Assembly (NCBI RefSeq): GCF_009735585.1
Contig: NZ_VJVW01000001.1
Span: forward strand, 481,698-545,697
DNA: 64,000 nucleotides
Source: Christiangramia aestuarii
Lineage (GTDB): Bacteria > Bacteroidota > Bacteroidia > Flavobacteriales > Flavobacteriaceae
Direction of reading: 5' to 3'
Under the pieces are notes generated by a model that worked only from the letters and a program-made list of their open reading frames with translations, was not told the DNA's origin and did not search any database. Below, in pieces: positions 35,801-46,286 of the stretch (the stretch's first letter is position 1; each line of letters opens with the position of its first letter). Position numbers and translations under genes: made by a program.

Positions 35801-37165
35801 CTGGAATGCCTGGATACCCAGACGGTGAAGCGTAGGAGCACGGTTCAATAATACCGGATGTCCTTTTAATACGTTCTCCAGTATATCCCAAACTACAGGT
35901 TCTTTCTTATCGATAATCTTCTTAGCAGACTTCACAGTTTTTACGATACCTCTTTCTATCAGTTTTCTGATGATGAAAGGCTTGTAAAGCTCAGCTGCCA
36001 TGTTCTTCGGAAGACCACACTCGAACATCTTCAATTCTGGTCCTACAACGATTACCGAACGTGCTGAATAATCCACACGTTTACCAAGCAGGTTCTGACG
36101 GAAACGACCCTGCTTACCTTTCAATGAATCTGAAAGGGATTTAAGCGGACGGTTTGAGTCAGTTTTTACTGCTGATGATTTTCTTGTATTATCGAATAAT
36201 GAATCTACAGATTCCTGAAGCATACGTTTTTCGTTACGTAGAATTACTTCAGGAGCTTTAATCTCCATTAATCTTTTCAGACGATTGTTACGGATAATTA
36301 CACGACGGTAAAGATCGTTCAAGTCTGAGGTCGCGAAACGACCACCATCAAGAGGAACAAGAGGTCTAAGTTCCGGTGGAATTACCGGTACAACCTTCAT
36401 GATCATCCACTCTGGGTTGTTCTCACGATTTTTGTTTGCATCACGAAGTGCTTCTACAACCTGAAGTCTCTTAAGGGCTTCAGTCTTACGTTGTTTGGAA
36501 GTTTCGTTGTTCGCCTTGTGTCTCAATTCGTAAGAAAGATCGTCAAGATCTATTCTCTTAAGAATTTCGATAAGACATTCAGCTCCCATTTTAGCGATAA
36601 ACTTATTTGGGTCGCTGTCTTCTAAATATTGATTTTCCTGAGGAAGTTCATCCAAAATGTTCAGATACTCTTCTTCAGTTAAGAAATCCATTTTCTTTAA
36701 AGCATTTCCTTCTTCATCTACCGCGTTACCTGGCTGGATCACTACATATCTTTCGTAGTAGATGATCATGTCAAGCTTCTTGGAAGGAAGACCTAGCAAA
36801 TAACCAATTTTGTTAGGCAAAGAACGGAAATACCAGATATGAGCTACAGGAACAACAAGGTTGATGTGACCAACACGGTCTCTACGCACCTTCTTCTCGG
36901 TAACTTCTACACCACAACGGTCACAAACGATCCCTTTGTATCGAATTCTTTTATATTTTCCGCAGGCACACTCATAATCCTTTACAGGACCAAAAATACG
37001 CTCACAGAACAATCCGTCACGCTCTGGTTTGTGCGTACGGTAATTGATCGTTTCAGGTTTAAGGACTTCACCACGAGATTCCGCGAGGATAGACTCTGGA
37101 GAAGCTAAACCTATAGAGATCTGGTTGAACCTCTGTACTGTATTTTTATCATTATTTCTAGCCAT
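32864..37165 (-). CDS. rpoC: DNA-directed RNA polymerase subunit beta'
   Basis: Catalytic clamp subunit of RNA polymerase. The active-site Mg motif is '[13 protein letters not shown]' and the N-terminal zinc finger '[21 protein letters not shown]'. The second zinc site is in '[20 protein letters not shown]', and the trigger loop region is 'MRGLMAKP'. 1433 residues is usual for Bacteroidetes, which carry lineage-specific insertions. Last gene of the long minus-strand block, 73 bases after rpoB with an RNA hairpin between them. ATG start. Confidence 0.98.
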   Translation of the reverse strand: MARNNDKNTVQRFNQISIGLASPESILAESRGEVLKPETINYRTHKPERDGLFCERIFGPVKDYECACGKYKRIRYKGIVCDRCGVEVTEKKVRRDRVGHINLVVPVAHIWYFRSLPNKIGYLLGLPSKKLDMIIYYERYVVIQPGNAVDEEGNALKKMDFLTEEEYLNILDELPQENQYLEDSDPNKFIAKMGAECLIEILKRIDLDDLSYELRHKANNETSKQRKTEALKRLQVVEALRDANKNRENNPEWMIMKVVPVIPPELRPLVPLDGGRFATSDLNDLYRRVIIRNNRLKRLMEIKAPEVILRNEKRMLQESVDSLFDNTRKSSAVKTDSNRPLKSLSDSLKGKQGRFRQNLLGKRVDYSARSVIVVGPELKMFECGLPKNMAAELYKPFIIRKLIERGIVKTVKSAKKIIDKKEPVVWDILENVLKGHPVLLNRAPTLHRLGIQAFQPKLIEGKAIQLHPLACTAFNADFDGDQMAVHLPLGPEAILEAQLLMLASHNILNPANGSPITVPSQDMVLGLYYMTKHKKSTDEEPVRGEGLTFYSAEELVIAYNQKRVDLNAGIKIRTKDYNEEGELVYQIIDTTVGRVLFNEAVPEKAGYINEVLTKKSLREIIGKILKITSVPETSEFLDQIKELGYGFAFRGGLSFSLGDIIIPEEKQSMIDEANEQVEGIIGNYNMGLITNNERYNQVIDIWTSTNAGLTELAMKRIREDKQGFNSVYMMLDSGARGSKEQIRQLTGMRGLMAKPKKSNSGGGEIIENPILSNFKEGLSILEYFISTHGARKGLADTALKTADAGYLTRRLVDVSQDVIVNEDDCGTLRGVEVRPLKKNEEIVESLGERILGRISLNDVVNPSTDELIVGANEEITEEIVAKIEAAPIESVEVRSPLTCEAKKGICIKCYGRNLATNKIVQTGEAVGVVAAQSIGEPGTQLTLRTFHVGGIAGNISEDNKLEAKFDGIAEIEDLKVVKGEAPDGGTADIVISRTAELKIKDKKTGVVLSNNNIPYGAQININDGATVSKGDVICTWDPYNGVIISEFAGKIKYENVEQGVTYQVEIDEQTGFQEKVISESRNKKLIPTLHILGKKDEVIRSYNLPVGAHLMVDNEEKIGVGKILVKIPRKSSKAGDITGGLPRVTELFEARNPSNPAVVSEIDGVVSFGKIKRGNREIIVESKLGEVKKYLVKLSNQILVQENDYVRAGMPLSDGSITPEDILNIKGPNAVQQYLVNEVQEVYRLQGVKINDKHFEVVVRQMMRKVRIVDPGDTIFLENQLVHKDDFIDENNKLFGMKVIEDAGDSEKLKPGQIISPRDLRDENSILRREDKNLATARDVITATANPVLQGITRASLQTKSFISAASFQETTKVLNEAAVSGKIDELEGLKENVIVGHRIPAGTGMRKYDSIIVGSKEEFDEMLERKQEVNYN

Positions 37166-37204
37166 AATAAATGCTGCTAATTATTGTGAATATTCCGTTA
37201 GAGA

Positions 37205-37224
37205 GGCTACGCCGAAGCGTAGCC
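37205..37224 (-). other. RNA hairpin with C(UUCG)G loop between rpoB and rpoC
   Basis: On the transcribed strand a perfect 8-bp stem GGCTACGC / GCGTAGCC is closed by TTCG. No T tract follows, so it is not a terminator; possible roles are RNA processing, stability or a pause. Confidence 0.65.
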
Positions 37225-37238
37225 AATTCAACAGAATG

Positions 37239-40200
37239 TTATTCTTCAAGTTTTATATCCAATCCTAGACCTTTCAATTCGTGCATAAGTACGTTGAAAG
37301 ATTCTGGCAATCCAGGTTCTGGCATTGGCTCACCCTTAACAATAGCCTCATAGGTCTTAGCTCTACCGATAACGTCATCAGACTTCACGGTTAAGATTTC
37401 CCTAAGAGTGCTGGATGCTCCATAAGCTTCAAGAGCCCAAACCTCCATCTCTCCAAATCTCTGACCACCAAATTGTGCTTTACCACCAAGAGGCTGCTGA
37501 GTAATAAGTGAGTATGGTCCAATAGAACGGGCGTGCATCTTATCGTCGATCATGTGACCAAGTTTAAGCATGTAGATCACACCTACGGTCGCACGCTGGT
37601 CAAATCTCTCCCCGGTTCCACCATCATATAGATAAGTGTGACCGTATCTTGGAATTCCTGCCTTATCTGTAAGATCGTTGATCTCATCGATAGTAGCACC
37701 GTCGAAAATTGGAGTGGCATATTTCTTACCATTCTTTTGACCGGCCCAACCAAGCACAGTTTCGTAGATCTGACCGATGTTCATACGTGAAGGTACCCCA
37801 AGTGGGTTCAACACGATGTCTACCGGAGTTCCGTCTTCAAGGAATGGCATATCTTCCTGACGGACGATTCTAGCAACAATACCCTTGTTACCGTGACGTC
37901 CTGCCATCTTATCCCCTACTTTCAGCTTACGTTTCTTAGCGATGTAAACCTTAGCCAGTTTAAGAATTCCTGATGGGAGTTCATCTCCTACAGAAATGGT
38001 GAATTTTTCTCTTCTTAGGTTACCCTGAAGATCGTTTTCCTTGATTTTATAATTATGTATAAGATCTGCAACAAGTTCGTTAAGGTGATCGTCTGTAGTC
38101 CAGGTACCACTAGTTAAGTGAGTATAATCGTCTACAGCGTTCAACATCTTAAGCGTGTACTTCTTACCTTTTGGCATTACTTCTTCACCAAGGTCGTTCT
38201 GTACTCCCTGAGCTGTTTTTCCACCTATGATAGCGAAAAGTTTCTCAACAAGTTCAGCCTTAAGATTGGCAAATTTAGCATCGTACTTCTTCTCTAATGC
38301 TGCAACATCTTCTTTATCCTGAGCTCTCTTACGCTTATCTTTGATAGCTCTTGCAAACAACTTCTTGTTGATCACAACTCCGCTTAATGATGGAGAAGCT
38401 TTTAACGAAGCATCTTTTACATCACCTGCTTTGTCACCAAAGATCGCACGTAGAAGTTTTTCTTCTGGTGTTGGATCACTTTCTCCTTTAGGAGTGATCT
38501 TACCAATAAGAATGTCACCAGGCTTCACTTCAGCACCAACCCTGATCATACCATGCTCATCAAGGTCTTTTGTAGCCTCTTCTGAAACGTTTGGAATGTC
38601 ATTGGTCAATTCCTCATTACCTAGTTTAGTATCTCTAACTTCAAGAGAGTACTCGTCGATATGGATAGAGGTGAAGATATCATCTCTTACCACTTTTTCT
38701 GAAATTACGATCGCATCCTCAAAGTTGTAACCTTTCCAAGGCATGAAGGCAACCTTCATGTTTCTACCTAGTGCAAGTTCCCCAGCTTCGGTAGCATAAC
38801 CCTGGCAAAGTACCTGTCCTTTAGTTACCCTGTCTCCAACACTAACGATCGGCTTAAGGTTGATACAGGTTCCCTGATTGGTCTTACGGAATTTGATAAG
38901 ATCGTAAGTCTTAGAATCATCGTCGAAGCTTACCATTCTTTCCTCATCCGTACGGTCGTACTTGATGATGATCTTATTTGCGTCTACATATTCTACTTCA
39001 CCTTCTCCTTCTGCATTGATCAATACTCGAGAATCTGTAGCTACCTGTCTTTCAAGACCAGTTCCAACGATAGGAGAATCTGTTCTTAATAGTGGTACTG
39101 CCTGGCGCATCATGTTAGATCCCATCAGGGCACGGTTCGCATCATCATGTTCCAGGAATGGAATCAATGAAGCTGAAATAGACGAGATCTGGTTTGGCGC
39201 AACATCGGTATAATGAACCTCTTTAGGATCAACTACCGGGAAGTCTCCTTCCATACGTGCAATAACACGATCTGTATCTATGGTTCCATCTTCTTTTAAT
39301 GGGATGTTAGCCTGAGCGATCTTCTTACCTTCTTCCTCTTCAGCGCTTAAATAAATTGGTTCTTCAGAAGAGTTGATCTTACCATCGGTCACACTACGAT
39401 ATGGTGTTTCGATGAATCCCATTCCGTTCACTTTAGCGTAAACAGAAAGAGAAGAGATAAGACCAATGTTCGGACCTTCAGGAGTTTCAATCGGGCAAAG
39501 TCTTCCGTAGTGAGTATAGTGAACGTCACGTACCTCGAAACCTGCTCTTTCTCTTGAAAGACCACCTGGTCCTAATGCTGAAAGTCTACGCTTGTGCGTG
39601 ATCTCTGCAAGAGGGTTGGTCTGGTCCATGAACTGAGATAACTGGTTCGTTCCGAAGAAAGAGTTGATCACAGAAGAAAGTGTCTTCGCATTGATCAAAT
39701 CTATAGGGGTAAATACCTCGTTATCACGAACGTTCATTCTCTCACGGATTGTTCTTGCCATACGTGCAAGACCAACACCGAACTGCTGAGACAATTGCTC
39801 ACCTACAGTTCTAACACGACGGTTAGACAAGTGATCAATATCATCGATCTCAGCTTTAGAGTTGATAAGCTCAATAAGATATTTAACAATGGTAATGATA
39901 TCAAGCTTGGTAAGCACTTGCTTATCCATCTCTACATCAAGACCAAGTTTTTTGTTCATTCTATATCGTCCTACTTCTCCTAGGCTGTAACGCTGATCTG
40001 AGAAGAAAAGCTTGTCGATAATTCCACGAGCAGTTTCCTCATCTGGCGGTTCAGCATTACGAAGCTGACGATAGATATGTTCTACCGCTTCTTTTTCAGA
40101 GTTGGTAGGATCCTTTTGTAAGGTATTATGAATGATCGCATAGTCACCGGTTTGGTTATCCTCTTTATGAAGAAGGATAGTTTTAGATCCGGTTTCAAGA

Positions 40201-41051
40201 ATTTCTTCTATGTGATCTTTTTCAAGTTCAGTATCACGGTCAAGAACGATCTCGTTACGCTCGATAGAAACAACTTCACCAGTATCTTCATCTACGAAAT
40301 CCTCATACCATGTATTAAGTACCCTGGCCGCAAGTTTACGTCCAAGATATTTTTTAAGTCCTGTCTTAGAAACTTTAACCTCTTCTGCAAGGTCAAAGAT
40401 CTCCAGGATATCCTTATCACGCTCAAATCCAATGGCACGGAAAAGAGTAGTAACAGGTAATTTTTTCTTACGATCGATATATGCATACATTACGCTGTTA
40501 ATATCTGTCGCAAATTCAATCCATGATCCTTTAAAAGGAATCACACGGGCTGAATATAATTTAGTTCCATTAGCATGGAAAGACTGTCCAAAGAAAACCC
40601 CAGGTGAACGGTGTAGCTGAGATACTACTACTCGCTCGGCACCGTTGATGCAGAAAGTTCCGCTAGGTGTCATATATGGGATGGTTCCCAAGTATACGTC
40701 CTGTACGATGGTTTCAAAATCTTCGTGTTCAGGGTCGGTACAGTATAACTTAAGTCTTGCCTTAAGAGGTACACTGTAGGTCAATCCGCGTTCGATACAT
40801 TCCTGGATGGAGTATCTTGGCGGGTCCACAAAATAATCTAAGAATTCTAGTACAAATTGATTACGGGTGTCCGTAATGGGGAAGTTTTCTAGGAAGGTGT
40901 TGTAAAGACCTTCATTTCCCCGCTCTTCTGATTTTGTCTCTAATTGAAAGAAGTCCTGAAAAGACTTAATCTGCAGATCCAGAAAGTCCGGATAAGCAGG
41001 CTTGTTCTTAACAGAAGAGAAACTCAATCTTTCAGTTTGCTTTGCTAACAT
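37239..41051 (-). CDS. rpoB: DNA-directed RNA polymerase subunit beta
   Basis: RNA polymerase beta subunit, 1270 residues. The rifampicin-pocket region is visible: '[47 protein letters not shown]' (wild-type-looking S/H/S positions). '[16 protein letters not shown]', '[12 protein letters not shown]' and the C-terminal '[18 protein letters not shown]' are standard. The ATG at 41051 gives the [11 protein letters not shown] start known in relatives; the frame's upstream TTG is rejected. Follows rplL after a 133-base spacer holding a long hairpin. Confidence 0.98.
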   Translation of the reverse strand: MLAKQTERLSFSSVKNKPAYPDFLDLQIKSFQDFFQLETKSEERGNEGLYNTFLENFPITDTRNQFVLEFLDYFVDPPRYSIQECIERGLTYSVPLKARLKLYCTDPEHEDFETIVQDVYLGTIPYMTPSGTFCINGAERVVVSQLHRSPGVFFGQSFHANGTKLYSARVIPFKGSWIEFATDINSVMYAYIDRKKKLPVTTLFRAIGFERDKDILEIFDLAEEVKVSKTGLKKYLGRKLAARVLNTWYEDFVDEDTGEVVSIERNEIVLDRDTELEKDHIEEILETGSKTILLHKEDNQTGDYAIIHNTLQKDPTNSEKEAVEHIYRQLRNAEPPDEETARGIIDKLFFSDQRYSLGEVGRYRMNKKLGLDVEMDKQVLTKLDIITIVKYLIELINSKAEIDDIDHLSNRRVRTVGEQLSQQFGVGLARMARTIRERMNVRDNEVFTPIDLINAKTLSSVINSFFGTNQLSQFMDQTNPLAEITHKRRLSALGPGGLSRERAGFEVRDVHYTHYGRLCPIETPEGPNIGLISSLSVYAKVNGMGFIETPYRSVTDGKINSSEEPIYLSAEEEEGKKIAQANIPLKEDGTIDTDRVIARMEGDFPVVDPKEVHYTDVAPNQISSISASLIPFLEHDDANRALMGSNMMRQAVPLLRTDSPIVGTGLERQVATDSRVLINAEGEGEVEYVDANKIIIKYDRTDEERMVSFDDDSKTYDLIKFRKTNQGTCINLKPIVSVGDRVTKGQVLCQGYATEAGELALGRNMKVAFMPWKGYNFEDAIVISEKVVRDDIFTSIHIDEYSLEVRDTKLGNEELTNDIPNVSEEATKDLDEHGMIRVGAEVKPGDILIGKITPKGESDPTPEEKLLRAIFGDKAGDVKDASLKASPSLSGVVINKKLFARAIKDKRKRAQDKEDVAALEKKYDAKFANLKAELVEKLFAIIGGKTAQGVQNDLGEEVMPKGKKYTLKMLNAVDDYTHLTSGTWTTDDHLNELVADLIHNYKIKENDLQGNLRREKFTISVGDELPSGILKLAKVYIAKKRKLKVGDKMAGRHGNKGIVARIVRQEDMPFLEDGTPVDIVLNPLGVPSRMNIGQIYETVLGWAGQKNGKKYATPIFDGATIDEINDLTDKAGIPRYGHTYLYDGGTGERFDQRATVGVIYMLKLGHMIDDKMHARSIGPYSLITQQPLGGKAQFGGQRFGEMEVWALEAYGASSTLREILTVKSDDVIGRAKTYEAIVKGEPMPEPGLPESFNVLMHELKGLGLDIKLEE

Positions 41052-41122
41052 CAATGGACGGGATTATAATTTATATAAAAAAAACTGCGCTTTTAAAACA
41101 TTCAGTTTTATATACGCAAAAT

Positions 41123-41160
41123 GGTTTAGACCTCCAGGAGTAATTCCTGAGGTCTAAACC
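41123..41160 (-). other. Long hairpin in the rplL-rpoB spacer
   Basis: Inverted repeat GGTTTAGACCT / AGGTCTAAACC extended by CAGGA / TCCTG across a one-base bulge. There is no T tract on the transcribed strand. In E. coli the same spacer holds an attenuator and an RNase III site; this looks like a positional counterpart. Confidence 0.65.
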
Positions 41161-41184
41161 TAAATAATATTGCTTGTGTTAAGC

Positions 41185-41559
41185 TTATTTAAGCTCAACC
41201 TCAGCTCCTGCTTCTTCTAATTGCTTTTTAAGAGCTTCTGCTTCGTCTTTAGCTACTCCTTCTTTAACTGGTTTTGGAGCACCATCTACTAATTCTTTAG
41301 CATCTTTAAGACCTAGTCCAGTAAGTTCTTTTACAAGTTTAACTACTGCAAGTTTAGATCCACCTGGAGCTTTAAGAATTACGTCGAATTCAGTTTGCTC
41401 TTCAGCTTCTTCACCACCACCAGCAGCACCGCCAGCAACAGCTACTGCAGCAGCAGCAGGCTCGATACCATATTCTTCTTTAAGTATATCAGCTAACTCA
41501 TTTACTTCTTTTACTGTCAAGTTAACTAATTGTTCTGCGAAATCTTTTAAATCTGCCAT
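41185..41559 (-). CDS. rplL: 50S ribosomal protein bL12 (L7/L12)
   Basis: Ribosomal stalk protein that recruits translational GTPases. N-terminal dimerisation part '[31 protein letters not shown]', an alanine/glycine-rich hinge '[15 protein letters not shown]', and the C-terminal domain '[45 protein letters not shown]'. 124 residues. It follows rplJ by 57 bases. ATG start. Confidence 0.98.
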   Translation of the reverse strand: MADLKDFAEQLVNLTVKEVNELADILKEEYGIEPAAAAVAVAGGAAGGGEEAEEQTEFDVILKAPGGSKLAVVKLVKELTGLGLKDAKELVDGAPKPVKEGVAKDEAEALKKQLEEAGAEVELK

Positions 41560-41616
41560 TTTCTATCGTTTTTAAAAAGTTCTTTAATATATAATTGTTA
41601 AAAAGTGCGTACTATT

Positions 41617-42138
41617 TTATCCCTCTTTTTCTGAAAGGGTCTTAAGGATTCCTGCAAGTTTTCCGCCACCTGATTTAAGTGCAGAAACAACATTCTTAGC
41701 AGGAGATTGAAGTAATCCAACGATATCCCCGATAACTTCTTCTTTAGACTTGATGTTAACAAGTGTTTCAAGATAGTCATCTCCTACATATACAGCTTCT
41801 TCAACAAAAGCTCCTTTAAGTAGAGGTTTATCAGATTTCTTTCTAAATTCCTTGATTACTTTCGCCGGAGCATTTCCGGTTTCAGAAAGCATGATTGAGG
41901 TGTTGCCTTTTAAAACTGTTGGAAGATCTGCGAAATCTTTGTCTGCAGCTTCCATAGCCTTAGCAAGCAACGTATTTTTAACTACCGATAACTTAACATC
42001 AGCTTTGAAACAAGCTCTACGTAAGTTAGAAGTACTTCCGGCATCAAGGCCAGAAATGTCAGCCAAATAGATAGTTTGGAATCCGGCTAACTGGGCAGTT
42101 AAATCTTCTATAACTTGTGATTTTTCTTCTCTTGTCAT
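41617..42138 (-). CDS. rplJ: 50S ribosomal protein uL10
   Basis: Base of the ribosomal stalk, binding 23S rRNA and several bL12 dimers. 173 residues beginning 'MTREEKSQVIEDLTAQLAGFQTIYLADISGL', with the rRNA-binding 'LRRACFKADVKLSVVKNTLLAKAM' and a C-terminal bL12-binding helix 'VSALKSGGGKLAGILKTLSEKEG'. Nine bases after rplA. ATG start. Confidence 0.97.
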   Translation of the reverse strand: MTREEKSQVIEDLTAQLAGFQTIYLADISGLDAGSTSNLRRACFKADVKLSVVKNTLLAKAMEAADKDFADLPTVLKGNTSIMLSETGNAPAKVIKEFRKKSDKPLLKGAFVEEAVYVGDDYLETLVNIKSKEEVIGDIVGLLQSPAKNVVSALKSGGGKLAGILKTLSEKEG

Positions 42139-42147
42139 AATCTTAAA

Positions 42148-42846
42148 TTATTGCTCAGTAAACCTTTTAGTATCTATTGCTACACTCGGGCTCATGGTAG
42201 TGGTCATATAAATACTCTTTATATAAACTCCCTTAGCTGCCTGAGGCTTCAATTTTACCAGCGTAGTTAATAATTCTCTTGCGTTACCTGCGATCTTCTC
42301 AGCGTCGAAAGATGCTTTTCCAACAGCAGCGTGTACAATCCCGGTTTTATCTACCTTAAAATCGATCTTACCAGCCTTCACATCTGAAACCGCTTTAGCG
42401 ATATCCATAGTTACAGTACCGGTCTTTGGGTTAGGCATTAAACCTCTTGGTCCTAGAACACGTCCTAGTGGTCCAAGTTTCCCCATCACGCTCGGCATAG
42501 TGATGATCACATCTACATCTGTCCATCCGCCTTTGATCTTTTCCAGGTACTCATCTAATCCAACGTAATCTGCACCAGCTACTTTAGCCTCTTCTTCCTT
42601 ATCTGGAGTTACAAGAGCCAAAACCTTAACATCCTTACCAGTTCCGTGAGGAAGAGTTACAACCCCTCTCACCATCTGGTTAGCTTTACGTGGATCTACG
42701 TTCAAACGAACCGCAAGATCTACAGAGGCGTCAAAGTTTTCGTTGGAAACTTCTTTTATCAAAGCTGAAGCTTCGGCAACTGTATAAGTTTTGCCGTTCT
42801 CAATCTTAGACTGAGCTTCTTTTTGCTTTTTAGTTAATTTTGCCAT
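42148..42846 (-). CDS. rplA: 50S ribosomal protein uL1
   Basis: L1-stalk protein at the E site; in many bacteria also a translational repressor of the rplKA transcript. 232 residues, with '[34 protein letters not shown]' near the N-terminus and '[16 protein letters not shown]' in the middle. C-terminal '[22 protein letters not shown]' is standard. It follows rplK by 19 bases. ATG start. Confidence 0.98.
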   Translation of the reverse strand: MAKLTKKQKEAQSKIENGKTYTVAEASALIKEVSNENFDASVDLAVRLNVDPRKANQMVRGVVTLPHGTGKDVKVLALVTPDKEEEAKVAGADYVGLDEYLEKIKGGWTDVDVIITMPSVMGKLGPLGRVLGPRGLMPNPKTGTVTMDIAKAVSDVKAGKIDFKVDKTGIVHAAVGKASFDAEKIAGNARELLTTLVKLKPQAAKGVYIKSIYMTTTMSPSVAIDTKRFTEQ

Positions 42847-42865
42847 TTCTTAATTTCTTTTTGGA

Positions 42866-43303
42866 TTAAAACGGTGCATCACCTTTTACAGTTATTCCCA
42901 TCGAACGAGCTGTTCCGGCAACCATTTTCATTGCAGACTCTACAGTAAATGCATTAAGATCCTGCATCTTGTCTTCTGCAATCGCTTTAACCTGATCCCA
43001 AGAAACACTAGCTACTTTTTTTCTGTTCGGCTCACCAGAACCTTTTTTAGTCTTTGCCGCTTCCATCAATTGTACTGCTGCAGGTGGAGTCTTGATTACG
43101 AAATCAAAAGACTTATCTGAATACACAGTAATTGCAACTGGAAGTACCTTTCCTTGCTTATCCTGAGTTCTACCATTGAATTGCTTACAGAATTCCATGA
43201 TATTTACCCCGGCAGCACCTAAAGCAGGTCCAACTGGTGGTGATGGGTTAGCAGCACCTCCGCGAACTTGTAGTTTTACAACTTTACTTACTTCTTTTGC
43301 CAT
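42866..43303 (-). CDS. rplK: 50S ribosomal protein uL11
   Basis: Protein of the GTPase-associated centre, binding helices 43/44 of 23S rRNA. 145 residues: '[34 protein letters not shown]' is the N-terminal signature, and the rRNA-binding C-terminal domain ends '[18 protein letters not shown]'. It follows nusG by 77 bases. ATG start. Confidence 0.98.
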   Translation of the reverse strand: MAKEVSKVVKLQVRGGAANPSPPVGPALGAAGVNIMEFCKQFNGRTQDKQGKVLPVAITVYSDKSFDFVIKTPPAAVQLMEAAKTKKGSGEPNRKKVASVSWDQVKAIAEDKMQDLNAFTVESAMKMVAGTARSMGITVKGDAPF

Positions 43304-43380
43304 TTTTCAAATTTTTAAATGATAGTTTATTGAGTGGAAGCTGAAAAAACCATCAAAAAATATATGTAACAGTTATTTTT

Positions 43381-43932
43381 CTAAACTTTTTCTACCTGCA
43401 TGTAGCTTAACTCCAGCGGAGTCTTTCTTCCGAAGATCTTCACCATCACCTCAAGCTTACGCTTCTCTTCATTGATCTTCTCTACAGTACCATTAAAGCC
43501 GTTGAACGGTCCGTCAATTACCTTAATAGTTTCTCCTATGGTAAATGGAATAGCTACATTATCAGATTTTACAGAAAGCTCGTCAACTTTTCCTAGCATT
43601 CTGTTCACCTCAGATTTTCTAAGTGGCACAGGATCCCCTCCTTTTGTTTCGCCTAAAAATCCTATAACTCCGTTAATTCCTTTGATAATGTGAGGAATCT
43701 CACCGGCAATATTAGCCTGGATCATTACATAACCCGGAAAGTATACACGTTCTTTGTTTACTTTCTTTCCGTTACGAATCTGAATTACTTTTTCGGTAGG
43801 AACCAGAACCTGGTCTACAAAGTCTTCAAGACCCTGATGAGAAATTTCTTTCTCTATATAGTCTTTTACTTTATTTTCCTGTCCGCTAACGGCACGAACC
43901 ACATACCACTTTTTTTCCTTTGCTTCTGCCAT
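43381..43932 (-). CDS. nusG: Transcription elongation/antitermination factor NusG
   Basis: Binds RNA polymerase and couples it to the ribosome or Rho. The NGN domain starts 'KKWYVVRAVSGQENKVKDYIEKEI' and contains 'RVYFPGYVMIQANI'. The C-terminal KOW domain has 'GETIKVIDGPFNGFNGTVEKINEEKRKLEVMVKIFGRKTPLEL'. 183 residues. It lies 11 bases after secE. ATG start. Confidence 0.98.
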   Translation of the reverse strand: MAEAKEKKWYVVRAVSGQENKVKDYIEKEISHQGLEDFVDQVLVPTEKVIQIRNGKKVNKERVYFPGYVMIQANIAGEIPHIIKGINGVIGFLGETKGGDPVPLRKSEVNRMLGKVDELSVKSDNVAIPFTIGETIKVIDGPFNGFNGTVEKINEEKRKLEVMVKIFGRKTPLELSYMQVEKV

Positions 43933-43943
43933 CGCTACTTTAA

Positions 43944-44141
43944 TTATGATTTAACCCATTCGAAGTACTGCTCGATCGCTCCACTAAAAAGCGTATCGAC
44001 ACCCCAAATAGCTAATGAAAATATAATCGAGAACAAAGCGACAATCACTGTAAGCTTTTGCGCTTCAGTCCAACTTGTCCAGGTAACGTGGTTTCGTAAT
44101 TCGTTATATGATTCTGATATGTAATTAACTAATCCTGCCAT
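43944..44141 (-). CDS. secE: Preprotein translocase subunit SecE
   Basis: Short, single-helix SecE of 65 residues: 'MAGLVNYISESYNELRNHVTWTSWTEAQKLTVIVALFSIIFSLAIWGVDTLFSGAIEQYF'. The amphipathic 'ESYNELRNHVTWTSW' helix precedes the membrane helix, as in other bacteria with a one-helix SecE. The longer frame starting at 44189 runs into tRNA-Trp and is rejected; the ATG at 44141 is 19 bases after the tRNA. Confidence 0.95.
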   Translation of the reverse strand: MAGLVNYISESYNELRNHVTWTSWTEAQKLTVIVALFSIIFSLAIWGVDTLFSGAIEQYFEWVKS

Positions 44142-44159
44142 TTTCAAAAAAATAATTTG

Positions 44160-44232
44160 CACGGGTTGAGAGGCTCGAACTCCCGACACCTGGTTTTGGA
44201 GACCAGTGCTCTACCAACTGAGCTAAACCCGT
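44160..44232 (-). tRNA. tRNA-Trp (anticodon CCA)
   Basis: Minus-strand cloverleaf with acceptor arms ACGGGTT / AACCCGT, anticodon stem ACTGG / CCAGG-like around loop TCTCCAAAA (anticodon CCA), and T-arm GGGAGTTCGAGCCTC. CCA tail not encoded. It lies between tuf and secE, as in many bacteria. Confidence 0.97.
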
Positions 44233-44243
44233 AAATATAAGTG

Positions 44244-44272
44244 AAGGTATCCCGCTCTTCACGGGATACCTT
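44244..44272 (-). other. Hairpin between tuf and tRNA-Trp
   Basis: Perfect 11-bp stem AAGGTATCCCG / CGGGATACCTT. The T tract is on the plus strand; on the transcribed minus strand the stem is followed by TCACTTAT, so termination would be partial at most. A processing or attenuating role is as likely. Confidence 0.6.
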
Positions 44273-44290
44273 TTTATATCAAAATAATTC

Positions 44291-45478
44291 TTAGTCTAGA
44301 ATTTCAGTTACCTGACCAGCACCTACAGTTCTACCACCTTCACGGATAGCGAAACGTAGTCCAACGTTCATTGCGATTGGCTGGATAAGCTCTACTGTAA
44401 TAGTAAGGTTATCACCAGGCATTACCATTTCTACTCCTTCAGGAAGGTTGATAGTTCCTGTTACGTCAGTTGTACGCACGTAGAACTGAGGACGGTAGTT
44501 GTTATGGAATGGAGTGTGACGTCCACCTTCTTCTTTCTTAAGGATATAAACCTCTGCTTTGAATTTAGCGTGAGGAGTTACAGACCCAGGCTTAGTAATT
44601 ACCATACCTCTAGAGATCTGAGTTTTCTCGATACCTCTTAGAAGGATACCTACGTTATCTCCAGCTTCACCTCTATCAAGGATCTTACGGAACATCTCAA
44701 CTCCAGTAATAGTAGAAGTAAGTTTTCCAGCACCCATACCAATGATCTCTACAGGATCTCCAGTGTTAGCAACACCAGTTTCGATACGTCCAGTTGCAAC
44801 AGTACCACGACCAGTAATAGAGAATACATCTTCGATAGGCATCAAGAATGGCTTATCTACATCACGCTGAGGAAGTTCAATCCAGCTATCTACAGCTTCC
44901 ATAAGGTCAAGAACGGTTTTAGCCCACTTCTCATCACCTTCTAGAGCTCCAAGTGCAGAACCTGAAATTACAGGACCATTATCACCATCATACTCGTAGA
45001 AAGAAAGAAGATCTCTAACTTCCATTTCAACTAGTTCAAGAAGCTCCTCATCATCAACAAGGTCAACTTTGTTTAAGAATACAACAATTCTTGGGATACC
45101 AACCTGGCGTCCAAGAAGGATGTGCTCACGAGTTTGTGGCATAGGACCATCAGTCGCAGCAACAACAAGGATAGCACCGTCCATCTGAGCAGCACCAGTT
45201 ACCATGTTCTTTACGTAATCGGCGTGACCTGGACAGTCAACGTGTGCGTAGTGACGATTTGCTGTTTGGTACTCTACGTGAGAAGAGTTAATTGTAATAC
45301 CTCTATCTTTTTCTTCAGGAGCGTTGTCGATTTGATCAAAAGCTCTTGCTTCAGAATATCCAGCATCAGCCATCACTTTAGTAATCGCTGCTGTTAAAGT
45401 AGTTTTTCCGTGATCTACGTGTCCAATTGTACCAATATTAAGGTGCGGTTTGGAACGATCATAAGTTTCCTTTGCCAT
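44291..45478 (-). CDS. tuf: Elongation factor Tu
   Basis: GTPase that delivers aminoacyl-tRNA to the ribosome. G1 '[14 protein letters not shown]', G2 '[15 protein letters not shown]', G3 '[12 protein letters not shown]', G4 '[13 protein letters not shown]'. Domains II and III carry '[13 protein letters not shown]' and '[21 protein letters not shown]'. 395 residues. Only one copy lies in this window. It follows tRNA-Thr(GGT) by 57 bases and is cotranscribed with the tRNAs. Confidence 0.98.
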   Translation of the reverse strand: MAKETYDRSKPHLNIGTIGHVDHGKTTLTAAITKVMADAGYSEARAFDQIDNAPEEKDRGITINSSHVEYQTANRHYAHVDCPGHADYVKNMVTGAAQMDGAILVVAATDGPMPQTREHILLGRQVGIPRIVVFLNKVDLVDDEELLELVEMEVRDLLSFYEYDGDNGPVISGSALGALEGDEKWAKTVLDLMEAVDSWIELPQRDVDKPFLMPIEDVFSITGRGTVATGRIETGVANTGDPVEIIGMGAGKLTSTITGVEMFRKILDRGEAGDNVGILLRGIEKTQISRGMVITKPGSVTPHAKFKAEVYILKKEEGGRHTPFHNNYRPQFYVRTTDVTGTINLPEGVEMVMPGDNLTITVELIQPIAMNVGLRFAIREGGRTVGAGQVTEILD

Positions 45479-45535
45479 AATTAATACTTATTTAATCTTA
45501 GTTATATATTAGTGTTCAATTTTATACAAAACTAG

Positions 45536-45607
45536 AGCCAACGACGGGAATTGAACCCGTGACCTCTTCCTTACCAAGGAAACGCTCTACCCCTGAGCTA
45601 CGTCGGC
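45536..45607 (-). tRNA. tRNA-Thr (anticodon GGT)
   Basis: Minus-strand cloverleaf: acceptor arms GCCGACG / CGTTGGC (one G-U pair), anticodon stem TTCCT / AGGAA with loop containing GGT, T-arm CACGGGTTCAATTCCCGT. Corresponds by position to E. coli thrT, directly before tuf. Confidence 0.97.
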
Positions 45608-45847
45608 CAGACAATTGACTGTTTTAAACAGCGATATCCATAAACCTGCAAGGGCTTATGGAAAAGATCAAGATCGAGGTACCGGCTGCATAACCCATGT
45701 TGGATAATTTAAAGAACAGACGCAAAAAAAGAAAAGGCAGTAAAACCTTTCATTTTTACCTATTCTCATGACCGGGGGAAAATATCCTGATTCAATTTTT
45801 ATTTTGAGCGAATCACCGCATCTTTCAATGTAACGGTTTTCGCTTAG
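45608..45847 (-). other. Unusually long spacer inside the tRNA cluster
   Basis: 240 bases between tRNA-Gly and tRNA-Thr(GGT), far longer than needed. It holds two small dyads (CTGTTT-T-AAACAG at 45619-45631; CCATAA / TTATGG at 45638-45661) and no convincing coding frame. The only longer frame runs through tRNA-Gly and is rejected. Confidence 0.5.
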
Positions 45848-45920
45848 AGCGGGAGACCGGGTTCGAACCGGCGACATTCAGCTTGGAAGGCTGACGCTCT
45901 ACCAACTGAGCTACTCCCGC
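45848..45920 (-). tRNA. tRNA-Gly (anticodon TCC)
   Basis: Minus-strand cloverleaf: acceptor arms GCGGGAG / CTCCCGC, anticodon stem TCAGC / GCTGA around CTTCCAA (anticodon TCC), T-arm GCCGGTTCGAACCCGGT. Counterpart of E. coli glyT. Confidence 0.97.
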
Positions 45921-45996
45921 ATTCAATTCAATCTTCAAGAACTCTCAACTTCAGATAAATCTGAAATCTTGAATTCACAAAATTTGAATTCTTTTG

Positions 45997-46079
45997 TGGG
46001 GAGAGCAGGATTCGAACCTGCGAAGTCGAAAGACAACAGATTTACAGTCTGTCCTCGTTGGCCGCTTGAGTATCTCCCC
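45997..46079 (-). tRNA. tRNA-Tyr (anticodon GTA)
   Basis: Minus-strand class II tRNA of about 83 bases with a long variable arm, acceptor arms GGGGAGA / TCTCCCC and anticodon GTA in 'ACTGTAAAT'. Counterpart of E. coli tyrU. Confidence 0.97.
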
Positions 46080-46286
46080 AATTTTACCACTATTTCATAG
46101 AACCGTAGCTGAAACAGCTAAGCTTCGTGATGGTTTCGTTTCTAAAACGGCTGCAAATTAAAGCAAATTTGAAGCGCCATCCAAAGCATTTTTCAAAATT
46201 TCTTTAGAAAAATTTTAAATCACTTAAACCTAAGGGTTTTAAGCTTTAAAATTTCCAGGAAACTTCGATAATTTCAGTATTTCAAG

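Noticed and set aside
44244-44272. Strong terminator of tuf
   Set aside because: The T tract is on the wrong strand for tuf, and secE/nusG are expected to be transcribed through it.
45668-45877. Small frame in the tRNA cluster
   Set aside because: It runs through tRNA-Gly and has no protein-like features.
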